From Paenibacillus apiarius (lineage in GTDB: Bacteria; Bacillota; Bacilli; Paenibacillales; Paenibacillaceae), in contig NZ_JAFFHZ010000001.1 of NCBI RefSeq assembly GCF_017052585.1, positions 2,166,501-2,230,500 on the forward strand: 64,000 bases of DNA, given 5' to 3'. The notes beneath the pieces were generated by a model, which saw only the letters and a program-made list of their open reading frames with translations, was not told where the DNA came from and did no database searches. Below, one piece after another: positions 17,738 to 26,468 of this stretch. Each line of letters begins with the position of its first letter. The stretch's first letter is position 1. Made by a program: the position numbers and the translations under genes.

Positions 17738-18604
17738 GTGGAACGTTTATACACGGAGCGGCTCGATATCGCATATGGCGAGCTGTCGATTGTCCATAAC
17801 CTGAATATTGGCATTCCTTCAGGAAAGATTACCGCCCTGGTCGGAGCAAATGGATCAGGCAAATCAACCATTCTTAAGGCTATGGCGCGCATTATGAAAC
17901 CCAAGGGCGGAAATGTTTTTTTGGATGGCAAATCAATCCATCAACAATCGACGAAAGACGTCGCCAAGCAGCTCGCCATATTGCCGCAAAATCCGGTAGC
18001 TCCTGACGGATTGACCGTGTCGGAGCTCATCACCTACGGACGGTTCCCGCACCAGAAAGGCTTCGGTTCTTTAACGAAAGAAGATAAAGAGATTGTGCAA
18101 TGGGCCATTGAAATGACAGGCATGACCGAGTTCTCCGATCGCCCCGTCGACCAACTGTCCGGGGGACAGCGGCAGCGCGCTTGGATTGCAATGGCGCTTG
18201 CGCAAGGAACCGACATCTTGTTCCTGGATGAGCCGACGACGTTTCTCGATATGGCTCACCAGCTCGAAGTGCTGAAATTGCTGCAAAAGCTCAACTCGGA
18301 GCAGCAGCGCACGATTGTAATGGTCGTTCACGACCTCAATCACGCCACTCGCTACGCCCAGCACATGGTCGCCATCAAGCGCGGTCAAGTCGTGTGCGGC
18401 GGATCTCCGGAAGAGGTCATGACCCACGATGTGCTGCGGGAAGTATTCGGAATTGAAGCGGATATCATCCCTGATCCGCGCACTGGCGTTCCTTTGTGCC
18501 TGCCGTACGAATTGGGCCGGAGCGCTTCGGCTTCGAGTTCCGCCGCATCCAGCAATATGGCGCAGAACATGAAGCACCGCCCACAGCCAATCGCGGTTGG
18601 ATAG
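17738..18604 (+). CDS. Iron-siderophore ABC transporter ATP-binding protein (FecE/FhuC/YusV type)
   Basis: 288 residues. Walker [10 protein letters not shown] (residues 36-44), Q-loop [14 protein letters not shown], signature [15 protein letters not shown], Walker [14 protein letters not shown] and the H-loop VVHDLNHA are complete. The sequence is closest in type to FecE/FhuC ATPases that power siderophore permeases. The start is GTG at 17738 with AGAGGGGGA 7 nt before it; the ATG at 17705 lies in the ribosome-site region and is unlikely. No permease or binding protein is adjacent. Such an orphan ATPase may serve several unlinked permeases, as YusV does in B. subtilis. The C-terminal tail ([16 protein letters not shown]) is low-complexity. 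Confidence 0.93.
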   Translation: MERLYTERLDIAYGELSIVHNLNIGIPSGKITALVGANGSGKSTILKAMARIMKPKGGNVFLDGKSIHQQSTKDVAKQLAILPQNPVAPDGLTVSELITYGRFPHQKGFGSLTKEDKEIVQWAIEMTGMTEFSDRPVDQLSGGQRQRAWIAMALAQGTDILFLDEPTTFLDMAHQLEVLKLLQKLNSEQQRTIVMVVHDLNHATRYAQHMVAIKRGQVVCGGSPEEVMTHDVLREVFGIEADIIPDPRTGVPLCLPYELGRSASASSSAASSNMAQNMKHRPQPIAVG

Positions 18605-18677
18605 CAGCTGCATCCGCAGCATGGGATATGCCATTTTTCGGTGACTGAGCCCATATCCATAAGCGCTTGCCGAAATA

Positions 18678-18729
18678 CTATCCACATGTGGACAACTTTT
18701 TCAGGCACAGTTATTCCCCCTTATCCACA
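18678..18729. other. Small cluster of DnaA-box-like sites
   Basis: TTATCCACA, an exact DnaA box, is at 18721-18729. CTATCCACA (18678-18686) and the inverted TTGTCCACA (18687-18695 on the minus strand) each differ by one base and form the palindrome TCCACATGTGGA. Three sites in 52 bp of a non-coding region are more than expected, but no origin genes are nearby. Confidence 0.45.
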
Positions 18730-18753
18730 TATGAAATGTGAGTTACGAACAAT

Positions 18754-18797
18754 AAAACCGTCTCTTTCCGGTCAACGCACCGGAGAGAGGCGGTTTT
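18754..18797. terminator. Bidirectional terminator after the siderophore ATPase gene
   Basis: AAAACCGTCTCTTTCCGGT (18754-18772) pairs with ACCGGAGAGAGGCGGTTTT (18779-18797) around a 6-nt loop. The stem is long, with A-rich and T-rich flanks. Confidence 0.85.
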
Positions 18798-19097
18798 ATC
18801 TATCTCTTCTATCAATTCACCAGCCCCGGTCCGCAAAGAACACCTATTAATCCGCATCCTATCATACTTCTTGCTTTACATTCCTGAGCTGCTCCGTGCG
18901 CAATCTGAATCATGGGGGATGCAGCGGAGAACCGCATTCGGATACATATCGATTGATCTCTTGGCAACGAAAACAGACCTTTGTCCAGTTGTACAACCCC
19001 ACGCCGATTTTTTCTGCTGTCATATTTATAAATGGTGATCATTACACTTAATATGAATAGCACGAGGCTAATAGCTTCTGATAGGGAGAGAGCGAGG

Positions 19098-20462
19098 TTG
19101 AAAAGAAGAACAATTATGGAGCTGTTGTCCGGATATGAAGCAAAGCGATTCACCCCGATAGAGATTACGATACAATACTTGAAGACGATTAAAGCGAAAA
19201 ATCCGAAACTCAACGCGTATATTACCGTTACGAAGGAGCTCGCTCTCCGGCAAGCTCAAATGCTCGAAATAAAGCTGATGTCAGGGGAGCAGACGGGACA
19301 GTTGTTCGGCATTCCCTTGTCTTATAAAGACAACTTCGCAACGAAAGGCATCCTCACCACGAACGGTTCCTTCATCGACCGGAACTTCATTCCGGACAAG
19401 AATGCCGCCGTCGTGCAGCAGCTGGCAGCAGAAGATGCCATCACTGCGGGAAAAACGAATATGCATGAGTATGCGTTCGGCATTACGTCCAACAATCCGC
19501 ATTACGGCCCGGTCCGCAACCCGTGGAATCCCCAATATACACCAGGCGGATCAAGCGGCGGATCGGGAGCGGCTGTCGCAGCCAATATGTGCGTGGCTTC
19601 GCTCGGCTCGGATACGGGGGGCTCGGTGCGGATACCTGCAGCCTCCTGCGGTGTCATCGGCCTCAAGCCGACCTACGGGACGATATCTGCGGAAGGGGTA
19701 TTTCCGATCTCCTGGACGCTGGATACGGTTGGCCCGATTACAGCCAATATGTGCGATCTCGCGGTCATGATGGAGGCGTTGACGAATCGCCCGTATACTT
19801 CCTTCCTGGTCGAGGACATACGCGGAATGCGAATCGGAGTGCCCACGAATTATTTCAATGAGCTCATCGATCCAGAAACATACAAGCTGTATTTGCAAGC
19901 CGTTACGGCGCTAGCAAGCCTTGGCGCAATTCTCATCGATGTAGACCTCCCCTTTCTCGCAGGCCATCAAGAGGTGGAGCTGACCATTGCGACGGCGGAA
20001 GGAGGGTACGTGCACCGGAGCAGAATGGAGTGCTGTCTCTCTCAATATGGAGCCGACATAAGAGCTATACTGGAATCCGCCAAGAACATTACCGCTGTGG
20101 AGTACATCGGGGCTTTGAAAAAGAGAGAAGGTTATGTCCGCGAATTTGCACGGGTATTCGAACGCATCGACGTGCTGGCGACGCCTACCCTGCCGATTCC
20201 GCCGCGAAAGATCGGCGTGGAGGAAGTAAAGTTCGGTTCCGTGACCGAAACGATCTTCGATACGATGACCCGGTATACGGGCATTTTCAATTTGGCGGAA
20301 GTTCCGGCCATGTCCATCCCGTGCGGCATTACAAACGAAGGGCTTCCCGTCGGCTTGCAATTGGTGGCTGGCCTGAATCGGGAGGATCAGCTCATCCAGG
20401 CTGGATATGCCTATGAACAGAGCCAGCTTGCCGATTTCTATCAGAAAAGAGACAGTCTGTAA
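19098..20462 (+). CDS. Amidase (GatA-like amidase-signature enzyme)
   Basis: About 454 residues. The Ser-cisSer-Lys triad motifs are present: Lys in LFGIPLSYKDNFATKG, the Gly/Ser-rich YTPGGSSGGSGAAVAANM, and the nucleophile region GSDTGGSVRIPAASCGVIGLKPTYG. Spacing and C-terminus (FNLAEVPAMSIPCGITNEGLPVGLQLVA) match GatA-type amidases. No gatB or gatC flanks it, so it is likely a stand-alone amidase rather than the tRNA amidotransferase subunit. The start is uncertain: TTG 19098 has GGGAGAG 7 nt upstream and is preferred; an upstream ATG at 19032 would add 22 poorly conserved residues. Substrate unknown. Confidence 0.88.
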   Translation: MKRRTIMELLSGYEAKRFTPIEITIQYLKTIKAKNPKLNAYITVTKELALRQAQMLEIKLMSGEQTGQLFGIPLSYKDNFATKGILTTNGSFIDRNFIPDKNAAVVQQLAAEDAITAGKTNMHEYAFGITSNNPHYGPVRNPWNPQYTPGGSSGGSGAAVAANMCVASLGSDTGGSVRIPAASCGVIGLKPTYGTISAEGVFPISWTLDTVGPITANMCDLAVMMEALTNRPYTSFLVEDIRGMRIGVPTNYFNELIDPETYKLYLQAVTALASLGAILIDVDLPFLAGHQEVELTIATAEGGYVHRSRMECCLSQYGADIRAILESAKNITAVEYIGALKKREGYVREFARVFERIDVLATPTLPIPPRKIGVEEVKFGSVTETIFDTMTRYTGIFNLAEVPAMSIPCGITNEGLPVGLQLVAGLNREDQLIQAGYAYEQSQLADFYQKRDSL

Positions 20463-20538
20463 ATTCAGGCTGCCGAAAAACACTGGTACAGCGAAACAGC
20501 TGCGCAGCGCGGGCCGGCACGATAACTTCCCCAAGCAT

Positions 20539-20575
20539 AACAAGGCGGAGCAGAAATAGTCTGCTCCGCCTTGTT
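20539..20575. terminator. Bidirectional terminator between the amidase and bcr genes
   Basis: AACAAGGCGGAGCAG (20539-20553) and CTGCTCCGCCTTGTT (20561-20575) form a perfect 15-bp stem between two convergent genes. Confidence 0.88.
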
Positions 20576-20645
20576 CTCATTGCCACGCTGCAATATCAAC
20601 GGGACAACTCCTCGTTGATTGCGGCACGCACAATCGCCGTTACGC

Positions 20646-21908
20646 TCACCCGGCGGTATCTCTCGTTGCAGCCGATGCAGCAGGAGCATTGCTGCTGCGT
20701 ATCATAAAGAGATAGCACATGACGGCACCCAGACCGCAGCCAGCGATGACCAGTCCCATCGGAACGGCAGTCTGGCTGCCCGCGATGCCGACCAGAGGAG
20801 CCGCGGCAGAACCGGCGATGAACGGCAGCAGTCCGAGCATAGCCGAAGCGCTGCCCGCCGTCTTCCCTTGATTTTGCATAGCCAGCGAGAAGCCGGCAGT
20901 GTTGACCATCCCCGTGCTCGATAACATGACGAACAGGCAGATCAAGACGGCAATTAACGGACCATGCAACAATATGACCGCTAGCAAGGCCGCGGCACTG
21001 GAAACGGCTAGCAGGATCCCTGTCAGGAACAGCTTCGACTCATGGAATCGTGCGGCCAGTCTTCCCGTCACTTGAGTAGCAAGAATGAGGCCGAAGCCAT
21101 TAATTGCGAAAAACATGCTGAACGCTTGCGGCGATGCGCCATAGATATCCTGAAGCACGAACGGGGAGCCCGATATATAGCCGAACATGGCAGCTGTTAT
21201 AAAGCCCTGCGTGCAGGCATATCCCATGAACTCGCGGTCGCCGAGCAGGCCGCGGAACGTGAATAGAGTCGACTTCACGCCTCCCTTGGAACGGCGTTCG
21301 GGAGTCAACGTTTCCGGAAGGCCGAGCGCCGCCGATAAGATCATCACCAAGCTCAGCAATCCGAGCACGACGAACACGCCATGCCATGAGGTCACCTTAA
21401 GCAGTTGCCCTCCGGCGATCGGCGCAAGGATAGGCGCCAGTCCGTTAATTAGCATGAGCAAGGAGAAGAACTTCGTCAGCTCCGTCCCGGAATACATATC
21501 ACGCACCATCGCGCGGGCGATGACGATCCCGCCGGAACCAGCCATCCCTTGGATAAAGCGCAGAACGATGAGACCCCAAATGGAAGGCACGACGGCACAG
21601 AGAAACGACGCAATCGCATAAACGATAAGGGAAATAATGAGCGGCATGCGGCGGCCGCGTGCGTCACTGAGCGGACCGAGCAGCAGCTGGCCCACCGCCA
21701 GACCGAGCAAGCAGGCTGTCAGACTGAGCTGAACCAGCGATGTGCTCGTATTCAAATCATTCGCGAGTATTGGCAGCGACGGCAAGTACATATCAATGGA
21801 GAGCGGGCCAATGGCCGTCATCGACCCGAGAATGACAGCCATAGACCACCGTTGCTTACGCGTGGAAGAGGGCCCGGAACTATCCAGACGGTTCGTGCTT
21901 ATATTCAT
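20646..21908 (-). CDS. Bcr/CflA family drug efflux MFS transporter
   Basis: 420 residues with twelve predicted helices. The start ILGSMTAIGPLSIDMYLPSLPILA is the diagnostic motif C-like opening of the Bcr/CflA (DHA1) group, and GLAVGQLLLGPLSDARGRRMPL is the A motif between TM2 and TM3. RFIQGMAGSGGIVIARAMVRD lies in TM4-TM5. These proteins export drugs such as bicyclomycin, chloramphenicol or sulfonamides by proton antiport; the actual substrate is unknown. The ATG at 21908 follows AAAGGTGG. It is convergent with the amidase and downstream of, but terminator-separated from, the nitroreductase gene. Confidence 0.92.
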   Translation of the reverse strand: MNISTNRLDSSGPSSTRKQRWSMAVILGSMTAIGPLSIDMYLPSLPILANDLNTSTSLVQLSLTACLLGLAVGQLLLGPLSDARGRRMPLIISLIVYAIASFLCAVVPSIWGLIVLRFIQGMAGSGGIVIARAMVRDMYSGTELTKFFSLLMLINGLAPILAPIAGGQLLKVTSWHGVFVVLGLLSLVMILSAALGLPETLTPERRSKGGVKSTLFTFRGLLGDREFMGYACTQGFITAAMFGYISGSPFVLQDIYGASPQAFSMFFAINGFGLILATQVTGRLAARFHESKLFLTGILLAVSSAAALLAVILLHGPLIAVLICLFVMLSSTGMVNTAGFSLAMQNQGKTAGSASAMLGLLPFIAGSAAAPLVGIAGSQTAVPMGLVIAGCGLGAVMCYLFMIRSSNAPAASAATRDTAG

Positions 21909-22001
21909 ATCCGGCTTTCCACCTTTCTTTCATACAGTCTAGCTGTTAATTTTTTTATTTACATTTATATTAGCAAAAAGAATTCCATTCATCATATAAA
22001 A

Positions 22002-22031
22002 AGGGGGGCTTCACCCATTGAAGCTCCCCTG
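22002..22031 (-). terminator. Terminator downstream of the nitroreductase gene
   Basis: On the minus strand AGGGGAGCTTCA pairs with TGAAGCCCCCCT, followed by TTTTT. Confidence 0.8.
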
Positions 22032-22072
22032 TGCATTACATACGCCAGGCGGCAGAGCGATATTGCGCCTGC

Positions 22073-22104
22073 TAGAGGCTGTTCAAAAAACACCTTTTTG
22101 AACA
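22073..22104. repeat. Short hairpin repeat, copy 1
   Basis: AGAGGCTGTTCAAAAA is followed by a short spacer and CCTTTTTGAACA, forming a hairpin. A closely similar element (AGAGGTTGATCAAAAA ... CCTTTTTGATCA) occurs at 29398-29429. The shared AGAGG leader plus hairpin suggests a dispersed repeat or the end of an insertion element. It lies just after the nitroreductase stop codon. Confidence 0.55.
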
Positions 22105-22112
22105 TGCGCTTT

Positions 22113-22721
22113 TTAGTAAAACTTCACCACTTCGTCATGAGGCAGGAAGGAACGCTCTCCCGGCTGCTCTGCAGGCCATCCGAACGGCATTTGCCCGATC
22201 AGGGTCCACTGCTGCGGAATGCCCCATTTCTCTTTGACTTGGTTATCAATGAGCGGATTATAGTGCTGCAGCGACACACCGAAGCCTTCGGCAGAAAGCG
22301 CCAGCCATAGCGCGTATTGCAGCATGCCGCTGCCTTGCTGCGACCAGTTGTGGAAATGCTCCTTATACGAAGGGGCTTTCTCCTTCATAGTCTCCACCGT
22401 CGCTTGATCCTCGAAGAACAGGACGGTCCCGAGCCCATTTCTAAATCCTTGCAAGCGCGCTTCCGTAGCTCCAAAACTATCGGCAGGCACGATAGGCCGC
22501 AACGTTTCCTTCACGAGATCCCACAATTGTTCGTGGCTCTCATCCATGAGCACGACCAATCGGCCGCTCTGCATATTGAATGCGGAAGGCGCATGAAGAG
22601 CCAACGTAACAATCTCGTCAATGCGCTCCTTTTCCACCTTCGGGCTGTTCGTTACGTTGCGAATCGAACGTCTGCCTTGAATTGCTTCGGCTAGAGTGCG
22701 ATTTTCCATTTGATTTGCCAT
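22113..22721 (-). CDS. Nitroreductase family protein
   Basis: 202 residues from the ATG at 22721. The N-terminal QGRRSIRNVTNSPKVEKERIDEIV is the FMN-phosphate-binding opening of nitroreductase-fold proteins; ALHAPSAFNMQSGRLVVL and the C-terminal LIGQMPFGWPAEQPGERSFLPHDEVVKFY match the family of small FMN oxidoreductases related to YdgI/YodC/HBN1. The usual role is NAD(P)H-dependent reduction of quinones or nitro compounds. An AGAGGA site precedes the start. The promoter carries a perfect palindrome over its -10, a layout used by quinone-sensing DUF24/MarR-type repressors, which fits a detoxification role. No regulator gene is adjacent. Confidence 0.9.
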   Translation of the reverse strand: MANQMENRTLAEAIQGRRSIRNVTNSPKVEKERIDEIVTLALHAPSAFNMQSGRLVVLMDESHEQLWDLVKETLRPIVPADSFGATEARLQGFRNGLGTVLFFEDQATVETMKEKAPSYKEHFHNWSQQGSGMLQYALWLALSAEGFGVSLQHYNPLIDNQVKEKWGIPQQWTLIGQMPFGWPAEQPGERSFLPHDEVVKFY

Positions 22722-22827
22722 CACCAATCATCCTCTCATAAGTAAAAATCTGAATTATATTCCCCTGAAACACGAATTAGCATGCGGATATACGCAAGTA
22801 ATATGTCTATTCCAATCCAAACCCCAA

Positions 22828-22863
22828 TGTAACTATTATAGTTACAACGGATATGATAATCAA
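22828..22863 (-). promoter_or_regulatory. Nitroreductase promoter with palindromic operator
   Basis: On the minus strand TTGATT (22858-22863) and TATAAT (22835-22840) are 17 bp apart. The -10 sits inside TGTAACTATTATAGTTACA (22828-22846, plus-strand reading), a palindrome perfect except for its centre. A repressor here would block RNA polymerase directly. The site resembles those of YodB/HxlR-type regulators (inference). Confidence 0.8.
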
Positions 22864-22912
22864 GCATTGATTATTCCAACTTCGACATGGGGCTTCCATC
22901 AGCGTTCAGACG

Positions 22913-22953
22913 CAAAAGAAGCGCCGCGACGTGTGATATCGTCTTGGCGCTTC
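22913..22953 (-). terminator. Terminator of the cydABDC operon
   Basis: On the minus strand GAAGCGCC pairs with GGCGCTTC, followed by TTTTG. It lies about 35 nt after the cydC stop. Confidence 0.85.
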
Positions 22954-22986
22954 CCTTATTTTCAATTGATGTGATGCTGCGCCAGC

Positions 22987-24744
22987 CTACATGAAACCTG
23001 TGTCCGGACGATCGAGATGGTACAGCTTCCGGTAACGCGGGACATGCTCCATTAATTCGGCATGCGAGCCTCTCATTTCAACTTGGCCGTTCTCGATAAA
23101 AATGACTTCATCCATCTGCTCCACCCCGACCAAATGATGCGTAATCCACACGAGTGACTTGCCTTGGATCGTCTCGAACATCGTGGCGAGCAATTCCCGT
23201 TCCGTCCGCGGATCGAGCCCTACGGTCGGCTCGTCCAGGATGACGACAGGCGTATCTTGCAGCAAAATGCGCGCCAAGGCGATCCGCTGCCGTTCTCCAC
23301 CGGAGAAACGCTGCCCAGTCTCCAGCATCGGCGTGTCATATCCCGCAGGGAGCGAATCGATTAACGCATCCAAGCGAACCTGCTTCGCAACGCGGCGGAT
23401 ATCCTCATCCGAGGCATCCCGTGCGCCCAAACGGATATTGTTCGCCACCGTGGTATCGAACAAGTGCGGGCTCTGATTCAGCACGGAGATGACGCGCGGA
23501 ATGGCCTCGCCATAAGCGGACGCGTCAACGCCGTTAATGGCGACGCTACCCTGATCCGGCGCGACCGCCCCTTGAATCAGCTTCAATATTGTTGATTTGC
23601 CCGCACCGCTGCGCCCGATAAGCGCGATTTTCTTTCCTTGCGGGATATCTATGGAGATGCCGTCGATGATCCAGGCATCCGCAGCATCATAGCGATAGCG
23701 CACCTTATCCATCGTGATGCGGGCATTCGTCTCCGCTGCCGGCAGCGCTTCAGCCGGCACATGCCGTTCAGCGGTTCCGGCAGTCTCGCCGGGCGAATCT
23801 TGAATCTTGGCGAGCCGTTCAAGCGAATCTTGGTATTGCGGAATCTTCTCGATGGCTTCGGATACAGGCAGAAATGCCTCCATTAACGGGAAGACCACCA
23901 GCGTGAAGGCTGCGATTAACGTGACCGAAATATGGCCGTCCGCAGCCTGCTGTCCCGACCAATAGAGCATGGAGACGACGGCCAGACCTGCCACGCACTG
24001 CCCGATGAACATTCTCCATCTCGACCAGCCGCGCAACGTGCCATCCACGCGGGCGACTGCCGCTTCATCCGTCTCATAGGATGCCACGAACTGCGGCGAG
24101 CGTCCGCTGATAACCCAGTCGCTCATGCCGAGCACCGCATCGGTCAGCTTCTGATAGAGCCGATTGCGGTCCTGCTTGACCTGCTTCTGCTTCGTTCTTG
24201 TGATCAGCAGGGAGAGCCAGGGCAGGACAAATATAAGAATGAGCAGATACAGCGCCATCAGTAGAGCGAACGGCACGTCGAACCAGCCCAATGCCGCAAT
24301 GCACGCCACATACATAACGACAGCGACAATAGTCGGAAAGACAGTGCGCAGGTACACATTTTGCAAATACTCAATATCATCCGCCAGCACACCGAGAATA
24401 TCCCCTGTGCGGAAGCGGGAACGGATGAACAAGGCTTGCGGCTCCAGCATGCGGTATAGTCGAACCCTCATACTCGATAAAATGCGCAGCACCGCATCAT
24501 GCCCCACGAGACGCTCGATGTAGTGCACCGCCGCTCTTCCGATCCCGAACGTTCGGACCAACACGATTGGCACGTACACCATTAATATATTTTCCGGACG
24601 AAGGGCGGACTTCGATATGAGATAACCGGACGTGAACATAAGTGAACTGGCGCATAACACGGTTAACATGCCGAGGGCGACAATGATTGCGAAGCGCCAA
24701 AAATAGGTTCTTAAATAGGGGCGAAACCATGCTTCCCGTTTCAA
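22987..24744 (-). CDS. cydC: Thiol reductant ABC exporter subunit CydC
   Basis: 585 residues: a six-helix ABC exporter membrane domain (about 1-320) and an ATPase domain with Walker A LIGRSGAGKST, signature FSGGERQRIALARILL, Walker B PVVILDEPTVGLD and the H-loop WITHH. CydDC exports cysteine and glutathione and is needed to assemble cytochrome bd and other haem proteins. It is the fourth gene of cydABDC and its start overlaps the cydD stop by 4 nt (ATGA), implying translational coupling. The length is normal. Confidence 0.95.
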   Translation of the reverse strand: MKREAWFRPYLRTYFWRFAIIVALGMLTVLCASSLMFTSGYLISKSALRPENILMVYVPIVLVRTFGIGRAAVHYIERLVGHDAVLRILSSMRVRLYRMLEPQALFIRSRFRTGDILGVLADDIEYLQNVYLRTVFPTIVAVVMYVACIAALGWFDVPFALLMALYLLILIFVLPWLSLLITRTKQKQVKQDRNRLYQKLTDAVLGMSDWVISGRSPQFVASYETDEAAVARVDGTLRGWSRWRMFIGQCVAGLAVVSMLYWSGQQAADGHISVTLIAAFTLVVFPLMEAFLPVSEAIEKIPQYQDSLERLAKIQDSPGETAGTAERHVPAEALPAAETNARITMDKVRYRYDAADAWIIDGISIDIPQGKKIALIGRSGAGKSTILKLIQGAVAPDQGSVAINGVDASAYGEAIPRVISVLNQSPHLFDTTVANNIRLGARDASDEDIRRVAKQVRLDALIDSLPAGYDTPMLETGQRFSGGERQRIALARILLQDTPVVILDEPTVGLDPRTERELLATMFETIQGKSLVWITHHLVGVEQMDEVIFIENGQVEMRGSHAELMEHVPRYRKLYHLDRPDTGFM

Positions 24745-26468
24745 TGTACTCCCTCCCGCTGTGATGCCATCATGTCGTAGTACACGCCTCGCCGCGCGAG
24801 CAACTGCTCATGCGTGCCTGTCTCGGCCACGCGGCCATGGTCCAGCACGATAATCAAGTCCATATCCGGCATCCAATGCATGCGATGGGTTGCCAGAAAA
24901 ACCAGCTTGTGCTCGAACAAGGAGAGCATCGTTTCTTTCAACTCATACTCCGTTTCAATATCCAAATGCGCAGTCGGCTCATCCAGCAGCACGATCGGAC
25001 GATCGCACAGGAACGCGCGCGCAAGCGCGACACGTTGCTCCTGGCCGCCGCTCAAGGCACGCCCCCCGTTGCCGATCATTTCATCGCAGCCCTGAGGCAG
25101 GCTCGCTGCCAGCTCGGAAAGTCCGGCCGCAGACAGAGCCTGTTCGACCTCTTCCTTCGACGCCTCCGGAGCATAGAATCGGACATTGTCCGCGAGAGAG
25201 CTGCTAAAGAGATATGGATGCTGCGGAATGTACGTCGTTTCCTTGCGCCACGCTTCATCGGTCAACGCCTGAACGCTCTTGCCGTTCAACTCGAACTGTC
25301 CCGCCGAAGGAGGCAGGAAGCCTGCAAGCACATCGATGAGCGTTGATTTCCCGGCGCCGCTTTCTCCGATTATTCCGATTTTCTGCATTCCGGTAACTGT
25401 AAGGGTCACGTCCTCCAAGGAAGACGGTCCTTCTTCTTCATGGCGCACTTGTATTCCAGATAGCGTCAGCGTGCTTTCCTCCGTCCATGTCAAGACTGGC
25501 GGCAGATCGGATGGCGTCGCCGACATCGCATCATGAGCGAGAATAGAATCAATCGCTTTCCCTGCCTCTTTGCCGTTCAAGGTAGCGTGATAATCAGCTC
25601 CCACCATGCGAACGGGCAGGAAATATTCAGGCGCCAATATGAGAATGGTCAGCCCCGTAACGAGCGTCATGTTCCCTTCCACAAGGCGCAGCCCCAAGCT
25701 GACTGCAACCGAGGCAACGGACATCATCGTGAAGAAGTCGAGCGCGAAGGAGGACAAGAAAGCGACGCGCAGCGTCCGCAGCGTCGCCGACCGGTACTGA
25801 TCGCTCACCCGGTCGATCGTGCCGCTGTGCGCGCGGCTGCGGCCGAGAAACTTGAGGGTTTCCAATCCCCGCAGCGAATCGACGAAGTGGTTCGACAATA
25901 TCCGGTACGACTCCCATTGCCGATCCATCTGCTTGCGTGCGGCCAATCCGACCAGAATAAGGAACGCGATCAGAATAGGCATCGTCAGGACGAGTATAAT
26001 ACCCGCAACCATATCTTGCATGAACACAAAAGCAACCACCATAATCGGTGTAATCGCCGTGCTGATCATGCGCGGCAGAAACAGCTCCAAATAGGTGCGG
26101 AATTGAGAGACCCCTTCCAACACAAGCGTTACCAAATTCCCGGTTCCTTCTGACTTGGAAAATCTCGGACCGAGCTGAAACAGTTTCTCCATCAGCCGTT
26201 TCCGCACATCCGCTCCTGTCTTCTCGGCAAAGCGGTACGCCACCTTCTGCTGAAGGAGAGCGGCAGCTTGACGTACAACAAAAGCAAGCAGGAACAACAT
26301 CGTCGTTCCAGCCTGCTCCTGCAGCGGCTCCCCGGCAAAGAGGGCGGAAATGACTTCCGCCAACCACTTCGCCAGAAATATTATGGAAATACTTTGCACG
26401 AGGGTAAGCACGGTCAACCAGAACAGAACCGGCTTAATCCCTTTGTATCCGAGTAAGTTGTTACCCAT
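24741..26468 (-). CDS. cydD: Thiol reductant ABC exporter subunit CydD
   Basis: 575 residues with a six-helix membrane domain and an ATPase domain. Walker A is IIGESGAGKSTLIDVLAGF, the signature is LSGGQEQRVALARAFL, Walker B is PIVLLDEPTAHLD, and the H-loop is FLATHR. It should pair with CydC as a heterodimeric exporter of reduced thiols in the cytoplasmic membrane. The ATG overlaps the cydB stop by one base (TAATG). As in most genomes, cydD precedes cydC. Confidence 0.95.
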   Translation of the reverse strand: MGNNLLGYKGIKPVLFWLTVLTLVQSISIIFLAKWLAEVISALFAGEPLQEQAGTTMLFLLAFVVRQAAALLQQKVAYRFAEKTGADVRKRLMEKLFQLGPRFSKSEGTGNLVTLVLEGVSQFRTYLELFLPRMISTAITPIMVVAFVFMQDMVAGIILVLTMPILIAFLILVGLAARKQMDRQWESYRILSNHFVDSLRGLETLKFLGRSRAHSGTIDRVSDQYRSATLRTLRVAFLSSFALDFFTMMSVASVAVSLGLRLVEGNMTLVTGLTILILAPEYFLPVRMVGADYHATLNGKEAGKAIDSILAHDAMSATPSDLPPVLTWTEESTLTLSGIQVRHEEEGPSSLEDVTLTVTGMQKIGIIGESGAGKSTLIDVLAGFLPPSAGQFELNGKSVQALTDEAWRKETTYIPQHPYLFSSSLADNVRFYAPEASKEEVEQALSAAGLSELAASLPQGCDEMIGNGGRALSGGQEQRVALARAFLCDRPIVLLDEPTAHLDIETEYELKETMLSLFEHKLVFLATHRMHWMPDMDLIIVLDHGRVAETGTHEQLLARRGVYYDMMASQREGVH

